Positions 1 to 5,890 of a stretch of DNA of 7,124 nt are shown here, one piece after another. The number at the start of each line of letters is the position of its first letter. Position 1 is the first letter of the stretch. This DNA comes from JAZGEG01 sp964346665. Its GTDB lineage: Archaea; Aenigmatarchaeota; Aenigmatarchaeia; QMZP01; QMZT01. The notes under the pieces were generated by a model. The model searched no databases and was not told the DNA's origin. It worked only from the letters and a program-made list of their open reading frames with translations. The position numbers and the translations under genes were made by a program. Location: positions 1 to 7,124 of the forward strand of contig CAYFVC010000011.1 in the NCBI GenBank assembly GCA_964346665.1, read 5' to 3'.

Positions 1-106
1 TTATCAACGCTGTGTCATCCCCTATTTGAGTAAGGACATTCTTGTCTTTGATCTTTTTCGAAATCCTGTTTATGAGCCCGAACTCGCCTATTTCGCGGAT
101 TTTCAT
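1..106 (-). CDS. thiL: Thiamine-monophosphate kinase, N-terminal fragment (cut by window edge)
   Basis: Thirty-five codons are visible, reading MKIREIGEFGLINRI and later IGDDTALI. This matches the start of ThiL, whose N-terminus carries a G-E-F-x-L/I-I motif followed by an IGDD segment; the acidic pair binds metal-nucleotide in this family. ThiL uses ATP to convert thiamine monophosphate to thiamine diphosphate, the last step of the pathway. The ATG overlaps the thiC stop as ATGA (bases 103-106). A good ribosome site, GAGGGGTG, lies just upstream inside thiC, so this start is well supported. The gene is last of the visible operon and continues beyond base 1. The rest of the kinase, including the C-terminal half of the active site, cannot be checked here. 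Confidence 0.9.
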   Translation of the reverse strand, partial: MKIREIGEFGLINRISKKIKDKNVLTQIGDDTALI

Positions 107-1368
107 TTTTCACCCCTCAGTTCCTTGCTTATTTTCACTGAACAGAATCTATCGCACATTGAGCATGTATTTTTATCTTTAGGAGCACATTCTTCCCTCA
201 TCCTTTTCGCTTTCTCTGGATTTATCGCAAGTTCCATCATCCTCTTCCAGTCAAGGTTCGCCCTGGCTTTCGACATCCTGTCATCCCAATCGCTTCCGAA
301 ACCTTTCGTTATGTCCGCTGCATGCGCCGCGATCTTCGAGGCTATCACACCTTCGCGGACATCATCGACTGTGGGAAGTCCTAGGTGTTCTCGAGGCGTG
401 ACGTAACATAAGAAATCAGCTCCATAATACGCCGCCAGCGCCCCGCCAATCGCAGATGTTATGTGGTCGTAGCCAGGAGCGACATCCGTCACGATCGGGC
501 CGAGGACGTAGAAAGGTCTTCCCTTGCATATCTTCTTCTGCAAATCAATGTTTTTCTTGATCTGGTGGAGGGGAATGTGTCCTGGCCCTTCAATCATGAC
601 CTGGACGTTTTTTTCGAAAGAGAAATCAGCGAGTTCACCCAGAACCCTAAGTTCATGTATCTGGGCTTTATCAGTCGCGTCTTTTATGCAGCCCGGGCGA
701 AGGCCGTCTCCCAAACTAAGCGTGACGTCATGCTTTCTGGCGAGAGCAAGGATCTTGTCGAAATTCGTGTATAACGGATTTTCCCTGTTATGGTGTTCCA
801 TCCATTTTATGAGGAACGATCCTCCCCTAGAAACCACCCCCATCAGTCTTTTCTTTACCAACGGGATCGCCTCCTTTCGAACGCCCGAATGGACCGTTAT
901 GAAATCCACCCCGTCTTCTATGTGCTTCCTCACGCCCTTAACGAAATCATTCTCCGAAAGATCGACTATGCTTTCTTTCTCAACTACCGCTTGATAGATC
1001 GGGACTGTTCCTATGGGAACATTCGAATTCTTTATGATCTCCCTTCTAACCTTGTCGATGTCCCCTCCCGTGCTCAAGTCCATAACCGTGTCCGCTCCGC
1101 TATCGATCGAAACTCTGAGTTTTTCTAGTTCGTCCGCCAGACTCGCCTTCGCAGGCGAAGTCCCGATGTTCGAATTGATCTTCACCCGCAAGCCTTTCCC
1201 TATCCCGATAGGCTTGAGGTTTTTGTGAAGTTTGCTTACAGGGATAACGACGTGAGCCTTCGCTACGTTTTCCCTGAGTTCTTTAACATCAACTTTTTCC
1301 TCTTTCGAAACTAATTCCATTTCCTTCGTTATCTCGTTCTCCTTCGCTTTTTCAAGTTGCGTGCTCAT
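103..1368 (-). CDS. thiC: Phosphomethylpyrimidine synthase ThiC (radical SAM, short form)
   Basis: ThiC rearranges aminoimidazole ribotide into hydroxymethylpyrimidine phosphate (HMP-P), using S-adenosylmethionine and a 4Fe-4S cluster. At 421 residues this is the short form without the extra N-terminal region of proteobacterial ThiC. Family blocks are in order: NSNIGTSP (65-72), MDLSTGGD (96-103), TVPIYQA (121-127), SRGGSF (180-185), SLGDGLRPGCIKDATD (218-233), MIEGPGHIP (258-266), GPIVTDVAPGYDHITSAIGG (290-309) and CYVTPREHLGLP (321-332). The C-terminal cluster motif is Cys402, Cys405, Cys409 (CX2CX3C), one residue tighter than the CX2CX4C I associate with the E. coli-type enzyme. The first 30 residues are charged and not conserved in my memory of the family. 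The start has a GGAGGA site six bases upstream and overlaps the end of thiE by 17 bp; the stop overlaps thiL. Identity is secure. Confidence 0.97.
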   Translation of the reverse strand: MSTQLEKAKENEITKEMELVSKEEKVDVKELRENVAKAHVVIPVSKLHKNLKPIGIGKGLRVKINSNIGTSPAKASLADELEKLRVSIDSGADTVMDLSTGGDIDKVRREIIKNSNVPIGTVPIYQAVVEKESIVDLSENDFVKGVRKHIEDGVDFITVHSGVRKEAIPLVKKRLMGVVSRGGSFLIKWMEHHNRENPLYTNFDKILALARKHDVTLSLGDGLRPGCIKDATDKAQIHELRVLGELADFSFEKNVQVMIEGPGHIPLHQIKKNIDLQKKICKGRPFYVLGPIVTDVAPGYDHITSAIGGALAAYYGADFLCYVTPREHLGLPTVDDVREGVIASKIAAHAADITKGFGSDWDDRMSKARANLDWKRMMELAINPEKAKRMREECAPKDKNTCSMCDRFCSVKISKELRGEK

Positions 1369-1981
1369 TTATGGTCCTCCTGATTTTTCGAATCTCCTTC
1401 TCCACGTTATCCTTCGAAAGTATCGCGGATATCATGCAGACCCTTCGGCAGCCCGCATCCAATACGTCCTTCAAATTCTCCTGGGTTATCCCACCGATCG
1501 CGACAAAAGGAATATTAAGCGAATCCTTCGCCTTTTTTATAATTTCGAGACCTATTGGTTCGCCGGCGTCCTTCTTCGTGGACGTTCGAAATACCGGACT
1601 CAAGCTCACGTAATCCGCTCCGGAATTTTCGAAAAACTTCGCCTCCTCCAGCGAACTAACCGTCACGCCGATTATCCTATCCTTTCCCAAAATTTTCCTC
1701 GCAGTCCGAAAGTCAATATCATCCGGTCCTATATGTATCCCGTCCGCTTCGCTCGCTAACGCCACGTCGATCCTGTCGTTCACAATAAATATAACACTGT
1801 TATATTTACAAACCCTTCGGATTTCCCTCGCCTCCTCTACCATTTTCTTCGTTGGCAGTTCTTTCTCCCTGTACTGCACGATTTTCACGCCACCCTTTAT
1901 CGCGGATTTCACGTCCTCTATAACATTCGTTTTCGAAAGACAGCGATCTGTTATAAAATACAAATCAAAATCCAGCTTCAT
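1352..1981 (-). CDS. thiE: Thiamine-phosphate synthase (TMP pyrophosphorylase)
   Basis: ThiE is a TIM-barrel enzyme that joins HMP diphosphate with thiazole phosphate to give thiamine monophosphate. The 209 residues match the family length. Visible motifs are LYFITDR (7-13), VQYREKE (35-41, diphosphate-binding region), VNDRIDVAL (67-75, metal-binding Asn-Asp), GIHIGPDD (81-88), GVTVSS (105-110), the TSTKKDAG loop (133-140), AIGGI (161-165) and MISAIL (183-188). The last segment is preceded by CRRVC, where relatives more often have a small-residue GV-type turn; this is a mild deviation outside the main catalytic loops. The ATG overlaps the thiM stop (ATGA, 1978-1981) and is preceded by a GAGGGTGGAGGA purine run, a strong ribosome site. 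The 3' end runs 17 bp into thiC. An AT-rich perfect inverted repeat lies within the codons for residues around 58-66. Confidence 0.96.
   Translation of the reverse strand: MKLDFDLYFITDRCLSKTNVIEDVKSAIKGGVKIVQYREKELPTKKMVEEAREIRRVCKYNSVIFIVNDRIDVALASEADGIHIGPDDIDFRTARKILGKDRIIGVTVSSLEEAKFFENSGADYVSLSPVFRTSTKKDAGEPIGLEIIKKAKDSLNIPFVAIGGITQENLKDVLDAGCRRVCMISAILSKDNVEKEIRKIRRTINEHAT
1375..1380 (-). promoter_or_regulatory. Ribosome binding site deciding the thiC start
   Basis: The minus strand reads GGAGGA, six bases before the ATG at 1368. It lies inside the 3' end of thiE and supports the start that creates the 17 bp gene overlap. Confidence 0.75.
1786..1808. repeat. Perfect AT-rich inverted repeat inside thiE
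   Basis: TAAATATAAC (1786-1795) and GTTATATTTA (1799-1808) are exact reverse complements separated by ACT. The patch is much more AT-rich than the surrounding thiE codons. As RNA it would form a ten-pair hairpin with a three-base loop; as DNA it could hold a TATA element for an internal promoter. No function is established. Confidence 0.5.
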
Positions 1982-2784
1982 TCCTCCACCCTCAATTTTT
2001 TCATTCGCTCGATTTTCTCCCCGTTCAGGTTGTAGAGCTCATCATAGAACATCTCCTTGTAAGTTCCGGGTCCCTTCGCTTTCTCCGCCGCGAGCTCCCC
2101 CGCGATCCCGAAACAAACCAAAGCGTACGCGCTCGCTTTCGCATGATCTTTCTCCACCGCCGCAAACGCCCCTATCACGCTCGCGAGCATACACCCCGTC
2201 CCCACGATCGAGCCCATCATGTCGTGCCCGTTCGAAACAACGTAAGTTTTCATTCCGTCCGAGATTATATCATCCTTGCCCGTGATCACGACAGCGAGAT
2301 TGAATTTTTTCGCCAGCGATCTCGCTATCTCCTTAATTTCGCCCTCAACACCCATGGATTCTACCCCTTTCACCTCTGCCTTGCTACCTGCCAAAGTCCC
2401 TATTTCGCCCGCATTCCCTTTAAGTATGCTGACTTTCACATTCGCTAGTATTTCCTTCGCCTTATCCGTTCTGAGTTTTGTTGCCCCAACACCCACGGAA
2501 TCAAGCACGACAGGAATCCCTTTTTCGTTCGCCCTCTTCCCTGCCGAGATCATGGACTTAACTAGTGAAGGTGTAAGCGTCCCTATGTTCAGAACGAGTG
2601 CCTGCGCTATCCCTGTCATCTCATTCGATTCCTCAATAGCGTGCGCCATAACAGGCAACGCTCCCACACAACGAGTTATGTTCGCGCAATCGTATATTGT
2701 GACCCAGTTCGTTATGTGGTGGACTAAAGGTTTCGAAGATTTAATCTTTTCCACGGTCGAGTAAATTTCGTTCATATTGCTCAT
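1978..2784 (-). CDS. thiM: Hydroxyethylthiazole kinase
   Basis: ThiM is a ribokinase-fold enzyme that phosphorylates 4-methyl-5-(2-hydroxyethyl)thiazole, usually a salvage step feeding ThiE. The 268 residues fit the family. Visible motifs are PLVHHITNWVT (19-29), the ALPVMAHAIEE block (42-52), LNIGTL (65-70), VVLDSVGVGAT (92-102, DSVG in place of the more usual DPVG), ILKGNAGEI (120-128), VVITGK.D (165-171) and IVGTGCMLAS (193-202). Cys198 in GTGC is the position of the catalytic-loop Cys in the Bacillus enzyme. The ATG at 2784 overlaps the stop of the upstream coiled-coil gene (ATGA). I see no Shine-Dalgarno sequence upstream, so translation probably depends on termination-reinitiation; an in-frame ATG at 2775 is an alternative start three codons in. 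Its stop overlaps thiE. Confidence 0.96.
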   Translation of the reverse strand: MSNMNEIYSTVEKIKSSKPLVHHITNWVTIYDCANITRCVGALPVMAHAIEESNEMTGIAQALVLNIGTLTPSLVKSMISAGKRANEKGIPVVLDSVGVGATKLRTDKAKEILANVKVSILKGNAGEIGTLAGSKAEVKGVESMGVEGEIKEIARSLAKKFNLAVVITGKDDIISDGMKTYVVSNGHDMMGSIVGTGCMLASVIGAFAAVEKDHAKASAYALVCFGIAGELAAEKAKGPGTYKEMFYDELYNLNGEKIERMKKLRVEE

Positions 2785-4040
2785 ACAATAATATTCAAAT
2801 TAATATTTATTTCCTTCCGAACGAGGCCTTCGAGATCTTTTCTCTCTTTCTCGATACCCTCCGAAACTTTTTTCCTGTTCCCCGATATCTTTTCGATCTC
2901 CTTTTCATGTTCTTGGATTTCCTTCGTAAGGTTCTCTATTTCCCTTTCCTTCCCCCTCTTCTTATCAGTAACATCCGATTTCTCTTCCCTTTCCTTCTTC
3001 TCACGTATCTCATTCTCTATCTGTTTGTATCTCTCCCTGAGCTTCGAGATTTCTCCGTTCTCTATCTTTTTTATGAGCCCCTCAACTCTCTCCCTCTCGT
3101 TCTCCTTCAGATTCAGATTCCTGAGCTTCACCAAGGCCTCCATTAGGACGGAACCACCCTGCTCGAGCAAAACCTTCATTGGAGAATGCGCCACCTTCGA
3201 TAACGAAACCTTCTCTTTCCCCTCTCTATGTTTCAGATCGTACTCGAGTTTTTTGAGCGGCCTTTTAACACCGGACAGCTCTTCTCTTATCTCGTTTTCT
3301 ATTTCCGATCTTTCCCTCCCGAGCTCTTTGATTTCGAAACCTAGATTCTCGAATCCCTTGAACTCCTCGCTGGAAACGAAACCAGCGAGATCCTTTTCCT
3401 TCTCCCCCTTTTCATTCCTCTTGTCTTTTATCTTCTCGCGGAGCGTATTCTCCTGTTTTTCCATATCCTTGGATTTCCTTTTCAATTCGAAAATCCTGTC
3501 AATTTTCGAATTTATCTTCCCTCCGAGCCAGAGCGCTTTCCCTTCAAGGAGGGATTTCATCTCCTTACTCATCCTCTCGATGTCTTTCAGGGTTTTTATA
3601 ATCCTAGAAGTCTCGCCCTTGAAGTATTTGGAGAGCAAAATCGTCTGCTTTGGAGGGATTTTTTGCAGATCCTTCAAGACCTTCTCGGTTCCCGAGCAGA
3701 AATCCGTTATCTCCCCGTATTCGAAATTGTCTATTACAGGGATGTTGTTAAGCAGGGATAACGTCTTCCTCACGTAATTATCCTTGATCATGTTGACAGG
3801 AGCATCCACTCTCTGGCCGCTTTCAAAGCTCTTCCCGGACAGCTCTTTATTGAGTTTCTTTACCTCCCTGAAATTCTCCTTGATCCTCGCATACAGTTCC
3901 CTCATCCTTTCCCTTTCCTTCGTAATATCGCTAGAAATCGATCTCTCTATGGTTTCCTTAACCTTTGCTAATTCAACCGATCCCGCATCCTGGGGTTCGG
4001 AAACCTCTTCCTTCTTTTTCAGAAAATCGAAAAAACCCAT
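2781..4040 (-). CDS. Unrecognised coiled-coil protein heading the thiamine operon
   Basis: I do not recognise this 419-residue family. It opens with MGFFDFLKKKEE, a short aromatic-then-basic segment like those used for peripheral membrane attachment (FtsY-like proteins begin similarly). There is no signal peptide or membrane span. Residues about 22-68 are helical and charged. Residues 78-170 are less repetitive and may fold as a helical globular domain with a single Cys (115) and motifs such as PPKQTILLSKYFKG. Two long Glu/Lys/Arg-rich coiled coils follow (about 177-270 and 310-408), separated by a hinge with SKVAHSPMKVLLEQGGS (281-297). The antiparallel-hairpin appearance recalls SMC/Rad50-like stalks, but no Walker motifs are present. 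The start is the first codon downstream of a TATA box at leaderless distance. It ends in an ATGA overlap with thiM, so it is translated with the thi genes, though no link to thiamine chemistry is visible. Confidence 0.88.
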   Translation of the reverse strand: MGFFDFLKKKEEVSEPQDAGSVELAKVKETIERSISSDITKERERMRELYARIKENFREVKKLNKELSGKSFESGQRVDAPVNMIKDNYVRKTLSLLNNIPVIDNFEYGEITDFCSGTEKVLKDLQKIPPKQTILLSKYFKGETSRIIKTLKDIERMSKEMKSLLEGKALWLGGKINSKIDRIFELKRKSKDMEKQENTLREKIKDKRNEKGEKEKDLAGFVSSEEFKGFENLGFEIKELGRERSEIENEIREELSGVKRPLKKLEYDLKHREGKEKVSLSKVAHSPMKVLLEQGGSVLMEALVKLRNLNLKENERERVEGLIKKIENGEISKLRERYKQIENEIREKKEREEKSDVTDKKRGKEREIENLTKEIQEHEKEIEKISGNRKKVSEGIEKERKDLEGLVRKEININLNIIV

Positions 4041-4055
4041 AGACTTTTATTTGGG

Positions 4056-4068
4056 TTTTATATTTTAA
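4056..4068 (-). promoter_or_regulatory. TATA box for the coiled-coil/thi operon (leaderless)
   Basis: The minus strand reads TTAAAATATAAAA here. Its core is about 22 bases upstream of the ATG at 4040, and archaeal transcription starts roughly 25 bases after the TATA centre, so the mRNA probably begins at or next to the start codon. No ribosome site precedes the ATG, which agrees with a leaderless first gene. A leader this short leaves no room for a TPP riboswitch. Confidence 0.55.
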
Positions 4069-4099
4069 TGTTTTCCGCATATGGTCAAATCGCATTCCG

Positions 4100-4109
4100 C
4101 TTATATTTG
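4100..4109 (+). promoter_or_regulatory. Candidate TATA box for the potassium channel gene
   Basis: CTTATATTTG lies about 33 bases ahead of the ATG at 4138, predicting a transcript start near 4129 and a leader of about 9 bases. That leader would just include the GAGGG ribosome site at 4131-4135. A second AT-rich element, AATATTTTAA at 4119-4128, is too close to the start codon to be the preferred box. Confidence 0.45.
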
Positions 4110-4137
4110 AAAAACGACAATATTTTAAAGAGGGAAC

Positions 4138-4662
4138 ATGCTGAGGAAAAGGATATATTACGCTTTTCTCGTGGTCGTTGTACTCCTGGCAATAGGGACG
4201 GTTTATTACGCGAATGTTGAGGGCTGGTCGTACATCGATTCCTTTTACTTTTCAACCATTACTCTTACGACAATAGGTTTCGGCGATTTCTCTCCTACAA
4301 CTCCCGAAGCGAAAATATTCACCTCTATATACGCGCTCTTGGGGATAGGCATAATGCTTTACATACTCAGCTCTGTGATAGGGGTTTTCATTTTCAAGCA
4401 GGAGAGGTATTTCGACAGGATCTTCTTCCCTATACGAAGGATGAGGAAGAAGGAGAGGGAGATAGCGAAGCAGGAGAAGAAGATTGAAAAGCAGGAGAAG
4501 AGGATAGAGAGGGAGGAAGAGGAGATAGAGGAAGAGGAAGACAAGATAGAGAAATACGCAAAGGACATAAAAGCCAAGGAGATAGAAATAGAGAAAGAGG
4601 AAGAGGAGATAGACAGGCTGAAAAAGAAAATACAGGAAAAGATCAGAAAAGCCAAAAAATAA
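4138..4662 (+). CDS. Two-TM potassium channel with an isoleucine-heptad coiled-coil tail
   Basis: This 174-residue protein is a KcsA/MthK-type pore subunit. TM1 spans about residues 7-25, a pore helix covers 33-44, the potassium selectivity filter is TIGFGD (45-50), and TM2 spans about 60-86 with glycines 69, 71 and 82 that could act as a gating hinge. Such subunits form tetramers in the cell membrane. Instead of the usual RCK regulatory domain, the cytoplasmic part is a basic stretch (RRMRKK, 100-105) and a Glu/Lys-rich helix to the end. Ile falls at 109, 116, 123, 130, 137, 144, 151, 158 and 165, exactly every seven residues. This suggests a tetramerising stalk rather than ligand gating. 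The start has a GAGGG ribosome site five bases from ... AAC-ATG. It is divergent from the coiled-coil/thi operon and nearly abuts a convergent lipoprotein gene (15 bp gap). Confidence 0.92.
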   Translation: MLRKRIYYAFLVVVVLLAIGTVYYANVEGWSYIDSFYFSTITLTTIGFGDFSPTTPEAKIFTSIYALLGIGIMLYILSSVIGVFIFKQERYFDRIFFPIRRMRKKEREIAKQEKKIEKQEKRIEREEEEIEEEEDKIEKYAKDIKAKEIEIEKEEEEIDRLKKKIQEKIRKAKK

Positions 4663-4677
4663 AACCGAAGTGATTTC

Positions 4678-5214
4678 TTACTCGCATTTCTTGATCGGTG
4701 TGTATTGACCTAGATAGTAGTCGATCAGTCCCTTCGTCATGGCGAAGGATTCCTCAACTGCCTCCCTTTCCGGTCCGCCCTCATAGCCTTCCTTTTCCAC
4801 GATTCTTAACGAAAGAACGTCCGCAACCCAGAAGAAATACACGTCATTCCCCTCAACCCCTGCCATCAGGTCATAATCACCGTATTCGTATTTAAATTCG
4901 TTGCAATCCTCCGATTCGTAATGGTCATACCCCTTCTCGCATATCATAATTTCGCTGTCCATGAACGGATAAACTATTGCCTCGTATTCTTTTCCTGTCT
5001 TGTCATTGGACCAGTAATGCGTTTCTCCTATCACGTCGTTTTCCTCGTCGAACTCCTCCCTCTCGACATCATCACACCCGTACATGATCCTTGCTCGTGT
5101 TGTTGCAAAGTCGCCCTCTTTATGCGGAGCGGAATACGTACCCATGATGCACCCGCTGATGCTCACGACCAACAAAACTAGTATAACAGCAATAACGCCC
5201 CTAATACCCCTCAT
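4678..5214 (-). CDS. Acidic secreted lipoprotein of unknown function
   Basis: I do not recognise this 178-residue protein. Residues 1-21 form a basic start (MRGIRG) and hydrophobic core ending in ISG-Cys22, a lipobox, so it is probably exported and lipid-anchored at Cys22. The mature part is acidic and rich in Tyr, Glu and Asp, for example VEREEFDEEND (50-60) and FKYEYGDYD (107-115). It has four further cysteines (47, 92, 104, 177) that could form two disulfides outside the cell. A helical stretch follows at about 149-170. The start codon sits about 26-32 bases after a TATA-like element with no ribosome site, suggesting a leaderless mRNA. Its 3' end faces the channel gene. It is next to a second lipoprotein of almost the same length, but the two share no visible similarity. 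Confidence 0.82.
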   Translation of the reverse strand: MRGIRGVIAVILVLLVVSISGCIMGTYSAPHKEGDFATTRARIMYGCDDVEREEFDEENDVIGETHYWSNDKTGKEYEAIVYPFMDSEIMICEKGYDHYESEDCNEFKYEYGDYDLMAGVEGNDVYFFWVADVLSLRIVEKEGYEGGPEREAVEESFAMTKGLIDYYLGQYTPIKKCE

Positions 5215-5235
5215 ATTTAATATTTCGTACTAGTG

Positions 5236-5250
5236 ATTAAAATATTTAAA
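5236..5250 (-). promoter_or_regulatory. TATA region for the first lipoprotein
   Basis: The minus strand reads TTTAAATATTTTAAT. Depending on which half is used, its centre is about 26-32 bases ahead of the ATG at 5214, giving a leader of 0-6 bases. The region immediately follows the T-tract after the upstream lipoprotein, so the two genes appear to be separate transcription units with an overlapping terminator and promoter. Confidence 0.45.
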
Positions 5251-5254
5251 AAAA
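5248..5254 (-). terminator. Possible T-tract terminator after the Cys-rich lipoprotein
   Basis: Seven T residues on the minus strand follow directly after the TAA at 5255-5257. Archaeal intrinsic termination can use T-runs without a hairpin. The same bases overlap the AT-rich promoter of the next gene, so the assignment is tentative. Confidence 0.3.
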
Positions 5255-5788
5255 TTAATTTGATATCAATATCTGGCCCCTTGCATAATATTGGGGTCTA
5301 CCCTTTAATTCCTCAACAGTAGATCCTCCTACCACCATTTCATATAATCCATTTTCATATTCTGCGGTGTCAAGCATTCCGCTCCAGATATCATCTTTTT
5401 TCGTAGCGAATAATGGACTTCTTTCGCTCCCAAGAGGAGGTAGCCCTCCACCTTCAAGGTAATAAGCAACAATTTTGGTGTCATCGGGGACATTTTTTAC
5501 CTCAATTCTGATTATACCCTGAACTTTCTCTTCTATAGATGGTTTTACTGTCGCATCGATGTTTCCTGATAATGTTATTTCGGTTGCACATTGTGTCTCT
5601 TCTGTATAGCTTTCGCATTCAAAATCAGTAGCCTCGTTGCACCTGTAGTTTGTTCTCGTCTTTATGGCCTGATCGTTACACTCCGAATAACTGCTTGGTT
5701 CGGGGCATTCAGGACAGATATTCTGCACACAGCCGGAAAAAAGTAAAAGAAAAACCAATGCGACAGGAAAGGCAACTGACTTTTTCAT
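5255..5788 (-). CDS. Cys-rich secreted lipoprotein with a C-terminal beta-rich domain
   Basis: This 177-residue protein starts with MKKSVAFPVALVFLLLFSGC, a short signal peptide ending in a lipobox with Cys20 as the lipid site. Six more cysteines follow within 50 residues (25, 28, 37, 50, 58, 67), including a CPEC pair and a CNEATDFEC segment, in the style of disulfide-rich modules of archaeal envelope proteins. Residues about 70-175 alternate polar and hydrophobic residues (GIIRIEVKNVP, WSGMLDTAEYENGLYEMVVGG) like an immunoglobulin-type beta sandwich. Function is unknown. I chose the ATG at 5788 because it puts the signal peptide at the N-terminus and lies about 27 bases after a TATA-like element. 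An upstream in-frame ATG at 5869 would add 27 residues that bury the signal. The gene is visibly more AT-rich than its right-hand neighbours. Confidence 0.82.
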   Translation of the reverse strand: MKKSVAFPVALVFLLLFSGCVQNICPECPEPSSYSECNDQAIKTRTNYRCNEATDFECESYTEETQCATEITLSGNIDATVKPSIEEKVQGIIRIEVKNVPDDTKIVAYYLEGGGLPPLGSERSPLFATKKDDIWSGMLDTAEYENGLYEMVVGGSTVEELKGRPQYYARGQILISN

Positions 5789-5810
5789 TATTATAGTTTG
5801 TATTTCTCTC

Positions 5811-5820
5811 TTAAAAAAAC
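5811..5820 (-). promoter_or_regulatory. Candidate promoter element for the Cys-rich lipoprotein; also a T-tract after the HTH gene
   Basis: The minus strand reads GTTTTTTTAA, centred about 27 bases before the ATG at 5788, a leaderless spacing. The run of seven T residues is also about 70 bases downstream of the HTH gene stop and could end that transcript. Both readings are weak, because the match to a TATA consensus is limited to TTTTTTAA. Confidence 0.35.
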
Positions 5821-5890
5821 TTTTTTCACATTTCAGTTCAAAAACTCCGGTTCTGCGGGCCCTAAGCAACTTTCATACTAAAACTCGCCC

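Noticed and set aside
1147..1160. CTTCGC-AG-GCGAAG palindrome in thiC
   Set aside because: A two-base loop and codons of a conserved protein; arms of six are expected by chance over 7 kb.
3025..3777. A 250-codon open frame on the plus strand, antisense to the coiled-coil gene
   Set aside because: It is Ser/Phe/Leu-rich low complexity, as expected from the complement of Glu/Lys/Arg codons, and has no ribosome site or promoter. The minus-strand coiled-coil frame is longer and joined to the operon.
4041..4137. TPP riboswitch upstream of the thiamine operon
   Set aside because: The gap is only 97 bp, lacks the conserved CTGAGA-type THI-box core, and the TATA box placement implies an mRNA with almost no leader.
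4450..4640. DNA tandem repeat (gagatagag-like units) in the channel gene
   Set aside because: The 21-base periodicity follows from the heptad protein repeat and does not look like an independent satellite or CRISPR-like array.
5789..5869. N-terminal extension of the Cys-rich lipoprotein from an ATG at 5869
   Set aside because: It would place 27 polar residues before the signal peptide and the candidate promoter would fall inside the gene.
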